A DNA stretch of 5,639 nucleotides, taken from an uncultured Methylophilus sp. Its GTDB lineage: Bacteria; Pseudomonadota; Gammaproteobacteria; Burkholderiales; Methylophilaceae. Location of the stretch: positions 1 through 5,639 of the forward strand of contig CAKZJM010000174.1 of NCBI GenBank assembly GCA_936943315.1. Direction: 5' to 3'. Of the stretch, positions 1-5,639 are shown piece after piece. The notes beneath the pieces were generated by a model that made no database searches, was not told where the DNA came from, and saw only the letters and a program-made list of their open reading frames with translations. The position numbers and the translations under genes were made by a program. The stretch's first letter is position 1. Every line of letters starts with the position of its first letter.

Positions 1-1674
1 TCAGACAAATCAGGGATGCGCGTGGTTATCGAACTCAAGCGTGGTGAAGTGCCTGAGGTGATTTTAAACAACCTCTACAAGCAGACCCAGCTGCAAGATA
101 CGTTCGGTATGAACATGGTGGCGCTGATGGATGGTCAGCCGCGTCTGCTCAACCTAAAGCAAATGTTAGAGGCGTTCTTGCGTCACCGCCGTGAAGTGGT
201 GACCCGCCGTACCGTGTTCGAGCTGCGTAAAGCGCGTGATCGTGGGCATGTGCTTGAAGGTCTGGCGGTAGCATTGGCCAACGTGGATGATATGATCGCC
301 ATCATCAAAGCCGCGCCAACGCCGCCTGAAGCCAAAAAAGAATTGATGGCACGTAGCTGGAACTCTCCAGTGGTTGAGGAAATGCTCAAACGTGCGGCGA
401 TGGAGGCTTCTCGCCCGGAAGGTTTGTCAGTCGATTTTGGCCTGACACCACAAGGCTACAAATTGTCAGATGTACAGGCGCAGGAAGTCCTGCAAATGCG
501 TTTGCAACGCTTGACCGGCCTGGAACAAGACAAGATCGTCAACGAATACAAAGAGGTGATGGATATCATCGCTGACTTGCTGGATATCCTGGCAAAACCT
601 GAGCGTGTCACGGCGATTATTGTGGAAGAACTCAACGAAATCCAGAAGCAGTTTGGCGACAAGCGCCGCTCAGAAATCGAGCAAAATACGCAGGATTTAT
701 CGCTCGAAGATCTGATCACGCCTCAAGATGTGGTGGTAACGCTCTCGCATACTGGATACGTGAAATCACAGCCTCTCGATGAATATCGCGCCCAAAAACG
801 CGGTGGCCGCGGTAAACAGGCGGCTGCGACCAAAGAAGATGACTTTATCGACAAGATGTTTGTGGCCAATACCCACGATTACATCCTCTGTTTCAGCAGC
901 CGTGGCCGCGTATACTGGCTCAAGGTGTATGAAGTGCCACAAGGCAGCCGCGTCAGCCGCGGTAAGCCGATTGTGAATCTGTTCCCATTGGAGGAGGGCG
1001 AAAAAATCAACGCCATCCTGCCAGTCAAAGAGTTTGATGAAAATCATTATGTGTTTATGGCCACGGCTATGGGCACGGTCAAGAAAACCTCTTTGGTTGA
1101 GTTCTCCAATCCGCGTAAATCCGGCATTATTGCGATTAACCTGGACGAGGGGGATTACCTGATCGGCGCAGAAGTCACCAATGGCCAGAACGATATCGTA
1201 CTGGTTTCCAATGGCGGTAAAGCGGTGTGGTTTACTGAAGATGATGTACGCCCGATGGGCCGTGCAACCCGCGGTGTGCGTGGCATGAAACTGGCCGCCA
1301 AACAGCAGGTATTGTCCTTGCTGATTGCTGAAAATGACCAGCAATCTGTGTTGGTCGCGACCGAAAACGGCTACGGCAAGCGTACGGTCTTGTCTGAATT
1401 CCGTCATTCTGGCCGTGGTACGCAAGGCGTGAAGGCGATTGCGATCAGTGAGCGTAATGGTCTTGCGATTGCGGCAAAACTGGTGACCGCAGAAGACGAA
1501 ATTATGCTGATTACCACCGGCGGCGTGTTGATTCGTACCCGCGTGAAGGAAATCCGCGATATGGGCCGTGCCGCACAAGGCGTGACCCTCATTAATTTGG
1601 GTGAAGGTGAAAAATTATCCGGTCTGGAGAAAATTGTAGAGACCGACGATGATGGTGACGACAGCGAAGAATAA
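1..1674 (+). CDS. gyrA: DNA gyrase subunit A, 5'-truncated by window edge
   Basis: GyrA is the DNA-cleaving subunit of the A2B2 gyrase, which introduces negative supercoils using ATP hydrolysed by GyrB. Reading frame 1 is open from base 1 and begins SDKSGMRVVIEL, which aligns inside E. coli GyrA, so the ATG at base 16 is an internal methionine and not the start. By comparison with E. coli (875 residues), roughly the first 290-300 residues are missing, including the catalytic tyrosine (Tyr122) and the quinolone-resistance region. The 557 codons present hold the end of the breakage-reunion domain with its coiled-coil arms (to about codon 235, with RHRREVVTRRT and QFGDKRR), then the C-terminal beta-pinwheel from DLITPQDVVV (codon 237). 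The GyrA box QKRGGRG lies at 793-813; it marks true gyrase against topoisomerase IV ParC and is needed for DNA wrapping. The protein ends in a short acidic tail. serC follows after 8 bases, suggesting read-through transcription. Confidence 0.97.
   Translation, partial: SDKSGMRVVIELKRGEVPEVILNNLYKQTQLQDTFGMNMVALMDGQPRLLNLKQMLEAFLRHRREVVTRRTVFELRKARDRGHVLEGLAVALANVDDMIAIIKAAPTPPEAKKELMARSWNSPVVEEMLKRAAMEASRPEGLSVDFGLTPQGYKLSDVQAQEVLQMRLQRLTGLEQDKIVNEYKEVMDIIADLLDILAKPERVTAIIVEELNEIQKQFGDKRRSEIEQNTQDLSLEDLITPQDVVVTLSHTGYVKSQPLDEYRAQKRGGRGKQAAATKEDDFIDKMFVANTHDYILCFSSRGRVYWLKVYEVPQGSRVSRGKPIVNLFPLEEGEKINAILPVKEFDENHYVFMATAMGTVKKTSLVEFSNPRKSGIIAINLDEGDYLIGAEVTNGQNDIVLVSNGGKAVWFTEDDVRPMGRATRGVRGMKLAAKQQVLSLLIAENDQQSVLVATENGYGKRTVLSEFRHSGRGTQGVKAIAISERNGLAIAAKLVTAEDEIMLITTGGVLIRTRVKEIRDMGRAAQGVTLINLGEGEKLSGLEKIVETDDDGDDSEE
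793..813 (+). other. GyrA box coding segment (QKRGGRG)
   Basis: These seven codons encode QKRGGRG, matching the Q(R/K)RGG(R/K)G GyrA box at the start of the C-terminal pinwheel domain. In E. coli gyrase (QRRGGKG) this motif is required for wrapping DNA and for supercoiling. Its intact presence supports a functional GyrA and argues against ParC, where the motif is degenerate or absent. Confidence 0.9.
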
Positions 1675-1682
1675 GCAGACGC

Positions 1683-2762
1683 ATGAAACAGATTTTTAAT
1701 TTTTCTGCCGGTCCGGCAGTGCTTCCAAAACCTGTGCTTGAGCGTGCCCAGGCAGAAATGCTCGATTGGCATGGCTCAGGCATGAGCGTGATGGAGATGT
1801 CGCACCGCGGCAAGGAATTCACCAGTATCCTGGAGAAAACTGAAGCGGATTTGCGCCAGTTGATGGCGATTCCTGCCAATTACAAAGTGCTGTTTCTGCA
1901 AGGTGGCGCCATCGGTGAAAACGCGATTATTCCGATGAATTTGCTCAATGGCAAATCGGCAGATTACGTAGTCACCGGCTCCTGGAGCAAACGTAGCGTA
2001 CAGGATGCCAAAGCTTACGGCCAGATTGACATTGCGGCTTCGGCAGAAGCAGGCGGCTTTACCCATGTGCCTGCCTTCTCAGACTGGAAGCTGAATAAAG
2101 AAGCGGCTTATGTGCATTACTGCACTAACGAGACGATTAATGGCGTTGAGTTTGTGGAGGTGCCGGACACCAATGGTGTTCCTATTGTGGCGGATATGTC
2201 TTCCCATATCCTGTCGCGCCCGGTGGATGTCTCCAAATATGGCGTGATTTATGGTGGCGCACAGAAAAATATCGGCCCGGCCGGCTTATGCCTCGTGATT
2301 GTGCGTGAGGATTTATTGGATAGAGCATCGCCGTTAACCCCGGCAGTCTTTCACTGGAAAACGCAGGCAGACAACCAAAGCATGATCAATACGCCTCCTA
2401 CCTACAGCATTTATATCGCTGGGCTGGTTTTTGAGTGGTTATTGGCACAAGGCGGTGTGGAGGCGATTGAGCAGGTCAATATTGCCAAAGCCAACCTGCT
2501 ATACAATTATCTGGATCAAACGGATTTTTATTACAATCCGATTCAACCAGCCTACCGTTCCCGCATGAATATCCCGTTCAGATTGCGTGATGAAGCGCTG
2601 AACGAGGCGTTTTTGAAAGCAGCGGATGCCCGCGGTTTGTTGCAACTCAAAGGCCACCGCTCCGTGGGCGGCATGCGTGCCAGCATTTATAACGCCATGC
2701 CTATTGAAGGGGTACAGGCGCTGGTTGAGTTCATGCAGGAATTTGAGAAAAATAACTCATAA
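1683..2762 (+). CDS. serC: Phosphoserine aminotransferase (class V aminotransferase)
   Basis: SerC is a cytosolic, PLP-dependent homodimer that transfers the amino group of glutamate to 3-phosphohydroxypyruvate, giving 3-phosphoserine. In the DXP-dependent vitamin B6 pathway it also makes 4-phosphohydroxythreonine. The 359-residue product is nearly the length of E. coli SerC (362) and aligns from FNFSAGPA at the N-terminus to the end. Visible functional residues are His41-Arg42 (SHRGKEF) for substrate, Trp101 and Thr151 around the cofactor, Asp171 (VADMSS), the Schiff-base lysine Lys195 in GGAQKNIGPAG, and His325-Arg326 and Arg332 in GHRSVGGMR. The E. coli sequence GGGRGQF is GGAIGEN here, residues 74-80. 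The start at 1683 is fixed by the N-terminal alignment and lies 8 bases after the gyrA stop. Only a weak purine stretch (gaaga, 1666-1670) precedes it, so translation may be coupled to gyrA. No promoter is visible in the gap. Confidence 0.97.
   Translation: MKQIFNFSAGPAVLPKPVLERAQAEMLDWHGSGMSVMEMSHRGKEFTSILEKTEADLRQLMAIPANYKVLFLQGGAIGENAIIPMNLLNGKSADYVVTGSWSKRSVQDAKAYGQIDIAASAEAGGFTHVPAFSDWKLNKEAAYVHYCTNETINGVEFVEVPDTNGVPIVADMSSHILSRPVDVSKYGVIYGGAQKNIGPAGLCLVIVREDLLDRASPLTPAVFHWKTQADNQSMINTPPTYSIYIAGLVFEWLLAQGGVEAIEQVNIAKANLLYNYLDQTDFYYNPIQPAYRSRMNIPFRLRDEALNEAFLKAADARGLLQLKGHRSVGGMRASIYNAMPIEGVQALVEFMQEFEKNNS
1705..1719 (+). repeat. Perfect 15-base inverted repeat at the start of serC
   Basis: CTGCCGG-T-CCGGCAG is a 7-base inverted repeat around one central base. 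As RNA it could form a 5-bp stem CTGCC/GGCAG with loop GGTCC about 20 bases after the serC start codon. It encodes the conserved SAGPAV motif of SerC, so protein constraint may explain it fully. Any role in serC translation is speculative. Confidence 0.4.
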
Positions 2763-2785
2763 AAAACATTAATATTAAACTTTAA
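2763..2785 (+). other. A/T-rich serC-pheA spacer without Shine-Dalgarno
   Basis: Of the 23 bases between the serC stop and the pheA ATG, 21 are A or T, the exceptions being the C at 2767 and the C at 2780. There is no G at all, hence no GGAG-like ribosome-binding sequence. There is no room for a pheL-type leader peptide and attenuator. An unstructured A/U-rich stretch can assist ribosome loading through protein S1, which is a plausible but untested explanation for pheA translation here. Confidence 0.6.
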
Positions 2786-3868
2786 ATGTCTGATTTATTA
2801 AAACAATTTAGAGATAAAATTGACGCCATCGATGCGCAGGTGCTCGCGCTTGTCAACGAACGCGCAAAGCTGGCACGTGAAATTGGGCATTTGAAGGATG
2901 ATGGTGTCATTTATCGCCCCGAACGTGAAGCGCAAATTATCCGTCGCTTGCAGGCCGAAAATGAAGGGCCACTCTCGCCAGAAGCAGTCAGCCATATTTT
3001 CCGTGCTGTCATGTCCAATTGCCGCGCGTTGGAAAAAGAGCTGGCGATTGCCTTTTTAGGGCCTTTAGGCACCTACAGTGAAGAAGCCGCGCTCAAACAG
3101 TTTGGTGAAGGTCGCCAGGCGGTTGTATGCGGCAGTATCGATGAAGTATTCCGTACCATAGAGGCGGGGCAAGCTGACTATGGGGTGGTGCCGGTTGAAA
3201 ATTCAACCGAAGGTGCGGTTGGCATTACGCTGGACCTGTTGTTAGCCAGCGCATTGCAGGTGGTGGGAGAGGTGACGTTGCCGGTCCATCATTGCCTGTT
3301 ATCCGCGCAGCAAGATCTGCAACAGATTACACATGTGTTTTCACATGCCCAGTCTTTATCACAATGCCATGAATGGTTAAACAAGGTCTTGCCAAACGCG
3401 CAACGTGAGGCGGTGACAAGCAACGCGCGCGCTGCGCAGATGATTCATGAACTGGTCGCCACCCAAGGCACGTTTGCTGCTGCGATTGCCAGCAAGCGCG
3501 CGGCTGAATTATTCGATCTGAACATCCTCGCCGAAAATATCGAAGATGATCCTAAAAATACCACGCGTTTTTTGGTATTAGGTAATCATACCGTGGCACC
3601 TTCGGGACAGGACAAAACATCGCTGGTGATGAGTGCGCATAACAAGCCAGGCGCGGTGTTGGAGTTGCTTGAACCGTTGTCCCGCCATGGTGTAAGTATG
3701 ACCAAGCTGGAATCGCGCCCATCACGCCAGAATCTGTGGAATTATGTGTTCTTTGTCGATATTGAAGGCCACCAACAGCAGCCTTCGGTACAGGCGGCAC
3801 TCAAAGAGTTGGCCGAGCGCGCGACTTTTCTTAAAGTGTTGGGGTCATACCCAACAGCTATCATTTAA
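2786..3868 (+). CDS. pheA: Bifunctional chorismate mutase / prephenate dehydratase (P-protein)
   Basis: PheA converts chorismate to prephenate and then to phenylpyruvate, the precursor of phenylalanine, in the cytosol. The 360-residue protein has three parts. Residues 1 to about 85 are an AroQ-type chorismate mutase with Arg9, Arg26, Lys37, Arg47 and Glu48 at the E. coli active-site positions (R11, R28, K39, R51, E52). Residues about 87-265 are prephenate dehydratase, with FLGPLGTYSE, PVENSTEG (136-143), SHAQSLSQCHEW and the catalytic TRF motif (260-262). Residues about 275-350 are an ACT domain, with a GAL-like GAV (289-291) and ESRP (309-312), which bind phenylalanine for feedback inhibition. 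Glutamate (Glu83) replaces E. coli Gln88 in the mutase site. The ATG at 2786 starts the mutase helix correctly. No Shine-Dalgarno sequence and no pheL-like attenuator are seen, so control is probably mainly allosteric. Confidence 0.97.
   Translation: MSDLLKQFRDKIDAIDAQVLALVNERAKLAREIGHLKDDGVIYRPEREAQIIRRLQAENEGPLSPEAVSHIFRAVMSNCRALEKELAIAFLGPLGTYSEEAALKQFGEGRQAVVCGSIDEVFRTIEAGQADYGVVPVENSTEGAVGITLDLLLASALQVVGEVTLPVHHCLLSAQQDLQQITHVFSHAQSLSQCHEWLNKVLPNAQREAVTSNARAAQMIHELVATQGTFAAAIASKRAAELFDLNILAENIEDDPKNTTRFLVLGNHTVAPSGQDKTSLVMSAHNKPGAVLELLEPLSRHGVSMTKLESRPSRQNLWNYVFFVDIEGHQQQPSVQAALKELAERATFLKVLGSYPTAII
3837..3856 (+). other. Potential RNA hairpin at the 3' end of pheA
   Basis: TGTTGGG (3837-3843) and CCCAACA (3850-3856) form a perfect 7-bp stem with the 6-base loop GTCATA. 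It lies in the last codons of pheA, encoding the conserved VLGSYPTA end. A run of six T follows at 3869-3874, but 12 bases separate it from the stem, so it does not look like a standard intrinsic terminator. It might influence hisC initiation 22 bases downstream or mRNA stability, or may simply reflect codon choice. Confidence 0.4.
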
Positions 3869-3878
3869 TTTTTTGCTT

Positions 3879-4982
3879 ATGTCTAATTTATCAGCATTAT
3901 CCCCAGCCAACATTCGTGCGATTGCGCCGTATCAAGGTGGTAAGCCTATCAGTGAGTTGGCCCGCGAAATGGGGTTGAACGAAGCAGAGATCGTTAAGCT
4001 TGCCTCCAATGAAAACCCTTTGGGTATGAGTCCCAAGGCACAAATGGCGGTTGAAGAAGCGATTTACGAGATTGCGCGTTACCCGGATGGCAACAGTTTT
4101 GCACTGCGTGATGCGGTCAGCCACAAATATGGCGTGCAACCGGCACAAATCGTATTTGGCAATGGCTCAAATGATATTTTAGAACTGGCAGCACGTGCCT
4201 TTTTGACGGCCGGAGATGAAGCCATTTATTCGCAGCACGCTTTTGCTGTGTATCCACTGGTGACCCAGGCAGTAGGCGCGACTGGCGTGGTAGTGCCTGC
4301 GGTCGATTTTGGCCATGACTTGCCTGCGTTTCTAAAGGCCATCACCCCTAAAACCAAATTGATATTTGTGGCCAACCCGAATAATCCAACGGGTACGCTA
4401 ATTGGCAAGACGGCATTAAAGGATTTTCTGCGTCAGGTGCCTAAAAATATTCTGGTGGTCCTGGATGAGGCTTATGACGAATATCTTTCTACTGCTGACA
4501 AGTCAGAAGCAATTGGCTGGCTGCCGGAATTTGAAAACCTGATCATTTCGCGTACCTTCTCCAAGGCTTATGGCCTGGCTGGTTTGCGTGTTGGTTTTGG
4601 CCTGATGCATGCCGACCTCGCTGATTTGATGAACCGTGTACGTCAGCCATTTAATGTGAATAGCCTGGCACAGGTGGCAGCTGCCGTGTCGCTACAGGAT
4701 GAAGACTTTGTAGCGCGTAGCTATGCGGCCAACCAGGCTGGCATGGCGCAAATCACGCAAGGCCTGACCAAACTGGGGTTGAACTACATTCCTTCATTCG
4801 GCAACTTTGTCAGTTTTAAGGTGACCAATGCCAGTGCTGTCAACCAGGCCTTGCTAAAGCAGGGCGTGATTGTACGGCCTGTGGCCAATTATGAAATGCC
4901 GGATTATTTGCGCGTGAGCATCGGTTTGTTTAGCGAAAATGCGCGCTTCCTGGAAGTGCTGGAAAAGATTTTAACCTCATGA
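3879..4982 (+). CDS. hisC: Histidinol-phosphate / aromatic aminotransferase, HisC2 type
   Basis: This is a fold-type I, PLP-dependent aminotransferase of the HisC family. Its classic reaction converts imidazole acetol phosphate and glutamate to histidinol phosphate; several relatives also transaminate phenylpyruvate and 4-hydroxyphenylpyruvate. The 367-residue product shows SNENPLG (43-49), YPDG (68-71), GNGSND (94-99), NPNNPTG (166-172), DEAY (196-199), Lys229 as Schiff-base lysine in RTFSKAYGLAGLR with phosphate-binding Arg237, and Arg345 in YLRVSIG. An upstream in-frame ATG at 3744 would add 45 residues unlike the family and overlap pheA by 125 bases; the ATG at 3879, giving MSNLSALSPANIRAIAPYQGGK-like family start, is preferred. 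It sits 10 bases after pheA, in a T-rich spacer without a Shine-Dalgarno sequence. With pheA before it, DAHP synthase after it and no other his gene in view, a role in aromatic amino acid synthesis is likely. A second hisC in the his operon would be expected but cannot be seen. Confidence 0.93.
   Translation: MSNLSALSPANIRAIAPYQGGKPISELAREMGLNEAEIVKLASNENPLGMSPKAQMAVEEAIYEIARYPDGNSFALRDAVSHKYGVQPAQIVFGNGSNDILELAARAFLTAGDEAIYSQHAFAVYPLVTQAVGATGVVVPAVDFGHDLPAFLKAITPKTKLIFVANPNNPTGTLIGKTALKDFLRQVPKNILVVLDEAYDEYLSTADKSEAIGWLPEFENLIISRTFSKAYGLAGLRVGFGLMHADLADLMNRVRQPFNVNSLAQVAAAVSLQDEDFVARSYAANQAGMAQITQGLTKLGLNYIPSFGNFVSFKVTNASAVNQALLKQGVIVRPVANYEMPDYLRVSIGLFSENARFLEVLEKILTS
4979..4982 (+). promoter_or_regulatory. 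ATGA stop-start overlap, translational coupling site
   Basis: The A of the DAHP synthase ATG (4979-4981) precedes the hisC TGA stop (4980-4982), giving a 4-base ATGA overlap. Such overlaps are known to allow terminating ribosomes to restart on the next gene, so the two enzymes are probably made in linked amounts. Confidence 0.85.
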
Positions 4983-5639
4983 CTGTATACGAAAAATTAG
5001 CGACCGATGATGTCCGCGTGCTTGAAATCAAACCGTTGGTGAAGCCCGCGGAGTTGTTGTCACGCCTGCAGGAAAGCACGGTTAGCACGCAAAATATTCT
5101 TAAAACACGTAGTGTCATCCATCACATTCTGCATCAGGGTGATGACCGCTTGCTGGTTATTGTGGGGCCATGTTCCATCCATGACACCGAAGCGGGCATG
5201 GAATACGCCAGACGCCTGCTAGAGGTGCGCACACGCCTGGGCGGTGAGTTGCTGATCGTGATGCGGGTATATTTCGAGAAGCCACGCACTACCGTGGGCT
5301 GGAAAGGGCTGATCAATGATCCGCATCTTGATGGCACCTATGATATCAATTCCGGCCTGGAAAAAGCCCGCCGCTTTCTGCTGGATGTGAATGAAATCGG
5401 CATGCCGGCGGCGACCGAGTTTCTTGATGTGGTTTCGCCACAATATACGGCAGACCTGGTCAGCTGGGGAGCGATTGGCGCGCGGACCACCGAATCACAG
5501 ATTCACCGCGAACTGGCTTCTGGTTTATCTTGCCCTGTGGGCTTTAAAAACGGCACCGATGGTGGCGTAAAAGTGGCCATTGATGCCATTAAAGCGGCAG
5601 CCAGCCCACATCACTTTTTATCGGTGACTAAAGAAGGCG
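4979..5639 (+). CDS. aroG: Class I 3-deoxy-7-phosphoheptulonate (DAHP) synthase, 3'-truncated
   Basis: This enzyme condenses phosphoenolpyruvate and erythrose 4-phosphate to DAHP, the first step of the shikimate pathway; it needs a divalent metal and is usually feedback-inhibited. The 220 codons present align without large gaps to the first 216 residues of E. coli AroG (350), so about 130 residues lie beyond the window. Visible motifs are VGPCSIHD with metal-ligand Cys65 (E. coli Cys61), Arg96, KPRTTVGWKG with Lys101, FLDVVSPQY (Asp150, Pro154), GARTTESQ, and GFKNGTDG with Lys190 (E. coli Lys186). Ser215 in FLSVTK matches phenylalanine-sensitive isozymes; tyrosine-sensitive ones usually have Gly there. 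The ATG overlaps the hisC stop as ATGA, implying translational coupling; ggaaaag at 4961-4967 is a weak ribosome-binding candidate. The symbol aroG is by similarity; aroF or aroH naming is equally possible. Confidence 0.95.
   Translation, partial: MTVYEKLATDDVRVLEIKPLVKPAELLSRLQESTVSTQNILKTRSVIHHILHQGDDRLLVIVGPCSIHDTEAGMEYARRLLEVRTRLGGELLIVMRVYFEKPRTTVGWKGLINDPHLDGTYDINSGLEKARRFLLDVNEIGMPAATEFLDVVSPQYTADLVSWGAIGARTTESQIHRELASGLSCPVGFKNGTDGGVKVAIDAIKAAASPHHFLSVTKEG

Noticed and set aside
16..18. ATG at base 16 as the start of the first gene
   Set aside because: The frame is open to base 1 and the codons before the ATG (SDKSG) match internal GyrA sequence, so the gene is cut by the window.
766..1578. 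A 270-codon open frame on the minus strand inside gyrA
   Set aside because: It lies wholly opposite the conserved gyrA C-terminal domain. Its translation resembles no family I know and looks like reverse-strand shadow sequence, rich in His, Arg and Ala. gyrA codon bias can keep this frame open.
2743..2778. Possible internal promoter before pheA (TTGAGA at 2743-2748 with A/T-rich sequence such as TAATAT at 2770-2775)
   Set aside because: The spacing between these boxes is 21 bases, outside the usual 16-18, and hexamers at correct spacing match the -10 consensus poorly. A/T richness alone is not enough.
3837..3874. Intrinsic terminator after pheA
   Set aside because: The T-run begins 12 bases after the stem, the stem is only 7 bp and inside coding sequence, and hisC starts immediately afterwards in the same direction.
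3744..3878. Upstream in-frame ATG extending hisC by 45 residues
   Set aside because: The extension lies inside pheA in another frame, is unlike HisC N-termini, and the family alignment begins at the ATG at 3879.
5134..5443. Minus-strand open frames of 67 and 74 codons opposite the DAHP synthase
   Set aside because: They overlap each other and highly conserved DAHP synthase sequence, have no recognisable product, and are expected by chance.
1..5639. Search for a novel mobile, defence or regulatory system
   Set aside because: All but 41 bases are accounted for by conserved core genes of uniform character; there are no repeats, integrase or transposase motifs, or unexplained gaps.

Overview
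This window is a tightly packed, single-direction run of five housekeeping genes on the + strand: the 3' two thirds of gyrA, complete serC, pheA and hisC, and the 5' part of a class I DAHP synthase gene (aroG/aroF type). Every gene was recognised from conserved motifs in its translation. Only 41 bases lie between genes (8, 23 and 10), and the last junction is a 4-base ATGA overlap. There is no non-coding stretch of 300 bases or more. I see no tRNA, rRNA, insertion sequence, CRISPR array or phage gene.

The order gyrA-serC-pheA-hisC is a known chromosomal arrangement in Beta- and Gammaproteobacteria. The fused chorismate mutase/prephenate dehydratase, the HisC2-type aminotransferase and the GyrA sequence with a QKRGGRG box all fit that origin. 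GC content looks moderate (around 50%). My best guess is a betaproteobacterium, possibly a methylotroph of the Methylophilaceae, but that assignment is from memory of similar proteins and is not proven here.

Layout: 1-1674 is gyrA, starting inside the breakage-reunion domain and containing the whole C-terminal DNA-wrapping domain. 1683-2762 is serC (phosphoserine aminotransferase, for serine and pyridoxal phosphate synthesis). 2786-3868 is pheA (chorismate to phenylpyruvate). 3879-4982 is hisC (histidinol-phosphate or aromatic aminotransferase). 4979-5639 is the DAHP synthase, cut by the window edge.

The last three genes form a route to phenylalanine and tyrosine. DAHP synthase commits carbon to the shikimate pathway, PheA makes phenylpyruvate from chorismate, and HisC can plausibly carry out the final transamination. 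SerC supplies serine and helps supply PLP, the cofactor of both SerC and HisC. PheA has a C-terminal ACT domain and the DAHP synthase carries a residue typical of phenylalanine-sensitive isozymes, so phenylalanine may inhibit both the entry and branch steps.

I found no undescribed biological system. The observations worth a second look are modest: the DAHP synthase gene directly after hisC, where tyrA is usual; very short or overlapping junctions that tie biosynthetic genes to gyrA; weak or absent Shine-Dalgarno sequences at serC, pheA and hisC; and a few residue variants at known functional positions.
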